A stretch of 44,327 bases of DNA from positions 1 to 44,327 of the forward strand of contig CACIPV010000009.1 of assembly GCA_902588615.1 (NCBI GenBank). The letters are read 5' to 3'. The notes beneath the pieces are model-generated. The model ran no database searches, was not told where the DNA came from, and worked only from the letters and a program-made list of their open reading frames with translations. Of this stretch, positions 43,051-44,327 are shown piece after piece (the first letter of the stretch is position 1; the number at the start of each line of letters is the position of its first letter). A program made the translations under genes and the position numbers. Source of the DNA: an uncultured Alphaproteobacteria bacterium. Its GTDB lineage: Bacteria > Pseudomonadota > Alphaproteobacteria > HIMB59.

Positions 43051-44327
43051 TTTGGATGGGTATAAGGTTGAAGATTTGATGGTGCTAAAAGAGGTTTGCC
43101 TAAGATATGATCTGAGGCTTTCTCACCAGTCATTATTGATGGAGCATTAAGGTTACCATTACATATTTGAGGAAAAATTGATGAATCTGCAAGGTATAAA
43201 TTTGAAAAACCTTTTACTTTACAATCGTTTAGAACGACAGAAGAGGGATCATCTTCTTTTCCAATCTTGCAGGTACCACATGGATGGTAAGCACTTTCAC
43301 AATTATTTTTTATAAATTCGTCAAGACCTTCATCCGAAACAACGTCATCACCAGGTTGAATTTCATCTCCTTTAAAAGGAACTAGGGCCTCTTGGTTTAA
43401 TATCTCTCTACTAAGTCTAAGTGATTTTCTAAAGTTTGGAAAATCATCCTCATGAGACATGTAATTGAATTTTATAGTTGGTGACTCAAATGGGTTGCTA
43501 GATTTTAATTTTACAAAACCTCTAGATTTTGAACGCATAGGCCCAACATGCAATTGAAAACCATGACCCTCGCTAGGTGCCTTTCCGTCATATCTAATAG
43601 CGACTGGAAGAAAATGAAATTGTATATCAGGATAAGGTATGTTTTTATCAGAACGAATGAAACCAAGAGTTTCAAATTGGTTTGTTGCACCTGGCCCACT
43701 TTTCAGAAACATCCATTGCATGCCGATAAGTAATTTAGAAAAAGGATTTAAATATTTATTAAGTGTTACTGGTTGTAAACATTTAACTTGAAAATAAACT
43801 TCTAAATGATCTTGTAAGTTTTTACCGACACCTGGTAAGTTTTTAATTACTTTAATCCCCAAACTATTTAAATCATTGCCCTCTCCAATGCCCGATCTCT
43901 GAAGAATTGTTGGACTATTGATAGCGCCAGCTGATAAAATTACACCAATATTTGCACTAAAGGTTTTTTTTTGGCCTCGATGGAATACTTCAACTCCATT
44001 AGCTTTGTCTTCATGGAAAATTATTTTATCGACTAGAACCTTTGTTATGAGTTGTACATTTTTTTTTGCTAATGCTGGTTTTAAGTAAGCTTTTGCGGTT
44101 GAAAAACGTGAGCCTCTCCAAACGGTCATATCAGCCGGTCCAAAACCCTCCTGTCGAAAGCCATTATAGTCATCAGTATAAGTGTATCCCGCCTGCTCCG
44201 TAGCTTTTACAAAAGCATTATGTAATGGGTTATCTCTTTTGCCATGAGTTATGTTTAGAGGGCCTGATTTTCCTCTAAACTCTGAATTGCCTCCATGGCT
44301 TGCTTCCATTCTTTGAAAATATGGAAG
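43029..44327 (-). CDS. betA: Choline dehydrogenase BetA (GMC oxidoreductase), 5' truncated
   Basis: C-terminal 432 residues of a GMC-family FAD enzyme; the frame is open up to the window edge (LPYFQRMEASHGG before the first inner Met). The N-terminal FAD Rossmann part is missing. Visible motifs are WRGSRFSTAKAYLKPALAKK, the GMC signature 2 with GVILSAGAINSPTILQRSGI, GVGKNLQDHLEVYFQ, and near the end SAYHPCGTCKIG with the catalytic His, then NGNLNAPSIMTGEKASDHIL. This fits BetA, which turns choline to betaine aldehyde and betaine. It heads a unit with the SH3 and SOUL genes. Other GMC alcohol oxidases are the alternative. Confidence 0.87.
   Translation of the reverse strand, partial: LPYFQRMEASHGGNSEFRGKSGPLNITHGKRDNPLHNAFVKATEQAGYTYTDDYNGFRQEGFGPADMTVWRGSRFSTAKAYLKPALAKKNVQLITKVLVDKIIFHEDKANGVEVFHRGQKKTFSANIGVILSAGAINSPTILQRSGIGEGNDLNSLGIKVIKNLPGVGKNLQDHLEVYFQVKCLQPVTLNKYLNPFSKLLIGMQWMFLKSGPGATNQFETLGFIRSDKNIPYPDIQFHFLPVAIRYDGKAPSEGHGFQLHVGPMRSKSRGFVKLKSSNPFESPTIKFNYMSHEDDFPNFRKSLRLSREILNQEALVPFKGDEIQPGDDVVSDEGLDEFIKNNCESAYHPCGTCKIGKEDDPSSVVLNDCKVKGFSNLYLADSSIFPQICNGNLNAPSIMTGEKASDHILGKPLLAPSNLQPYTHPNWQNSQR

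Overview
The window reads as chromosomal DNA from a marine, AT-rich, streamlined alphaproteobacterium of the SAR11 or AEGEAN-169/HIMB59 kind. Genes are packed with 1-40 nt overlaps, the longest stretch without a gene is about 216 nt, groESL carries a perfect CIRCE operator, and there is a close match to the DMSP demethylase DmdA of Pelagibacter. The taxon is an inference from gene content and composition. I saw no rRNA, tRNA, CRISPR array, insertion sequence or prophage.

Layout. (1) 1-10661 is a surface-polysaccharide locus. A minus-strand run reads: NAD-dependent sugar epimerase/decarboxylase, tandem GT2 glycosyltransferase, GT4 glycosyltransferase, Wzm/Wzt ABC exporter, two more glycosyltransferase-like proteins, a methyltransferase, and a terminal module of two similar small proteins, a minimal nucleotidyltransferase and a small protein kinase-like enzyme. 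A plus-strand glycosyltransferase and a truncated gene face it. (2) 10746-13934 holds an MscS channel and groES-groEL, with a sigma32-like promoter, CIRCE and a terminator. (3) 14116-24950 is housekeeping and stress: an FAD oxidoreductase-SelD fusion, TVP38/DedA-like and CcdA membrane proteins, a CDP-alcohol phosphatidyltransferase, leucine-type dehydrogenase, Nudix, EamA and MFS transporters, a 27-residue basic peptide, a Tat-exported MsrB, BioY, transaldolase and a dual-specificity phosphatase. (4) 24960-30461 holds a 52-residue zinc-ribbon-like protein, a candidate small RNA with its own promoter, exonuclease I, RfbA plus a CBS protein, an SbmA/BacA-like transporter, a GNAT acetyltransferase and CysE.

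(5) 30575-44327 is rich in methylated-onium metabolism. A glycine betaine/DMSP-type ABC importer (ATPase, binding protein, attenuating terminator, permease) is followed by a YeiH family transporter, dmdA, an MFS transporter and RidA. Next come a gamma-butyrobetaine-hydroxylase-like 2-oxoglutarate dioxygenase and an HD-domain protein whose start and stop codons overlap, then glutathione peroxidase, amt-glnK, a SOUL haem-binding protein, an SH3 protein and a truncated choline dehydrogenase (BetA). Together these would import, demethylate or oxidise compounds such as DMSP, choline and betaines, releasing one-carbon units, sulfur and ammonium.

The best candidates for undescribed biology are the dioxygenase/HD pair, which may be a TmpA/TmpB-like phosphonate-cleaving or other onium-oxidising system; the kinase/nucleotidyltransferase/small-protein module at the end of the polysaccharide operon; and the compact hairpin small-RNA candidate at 25174-25264.
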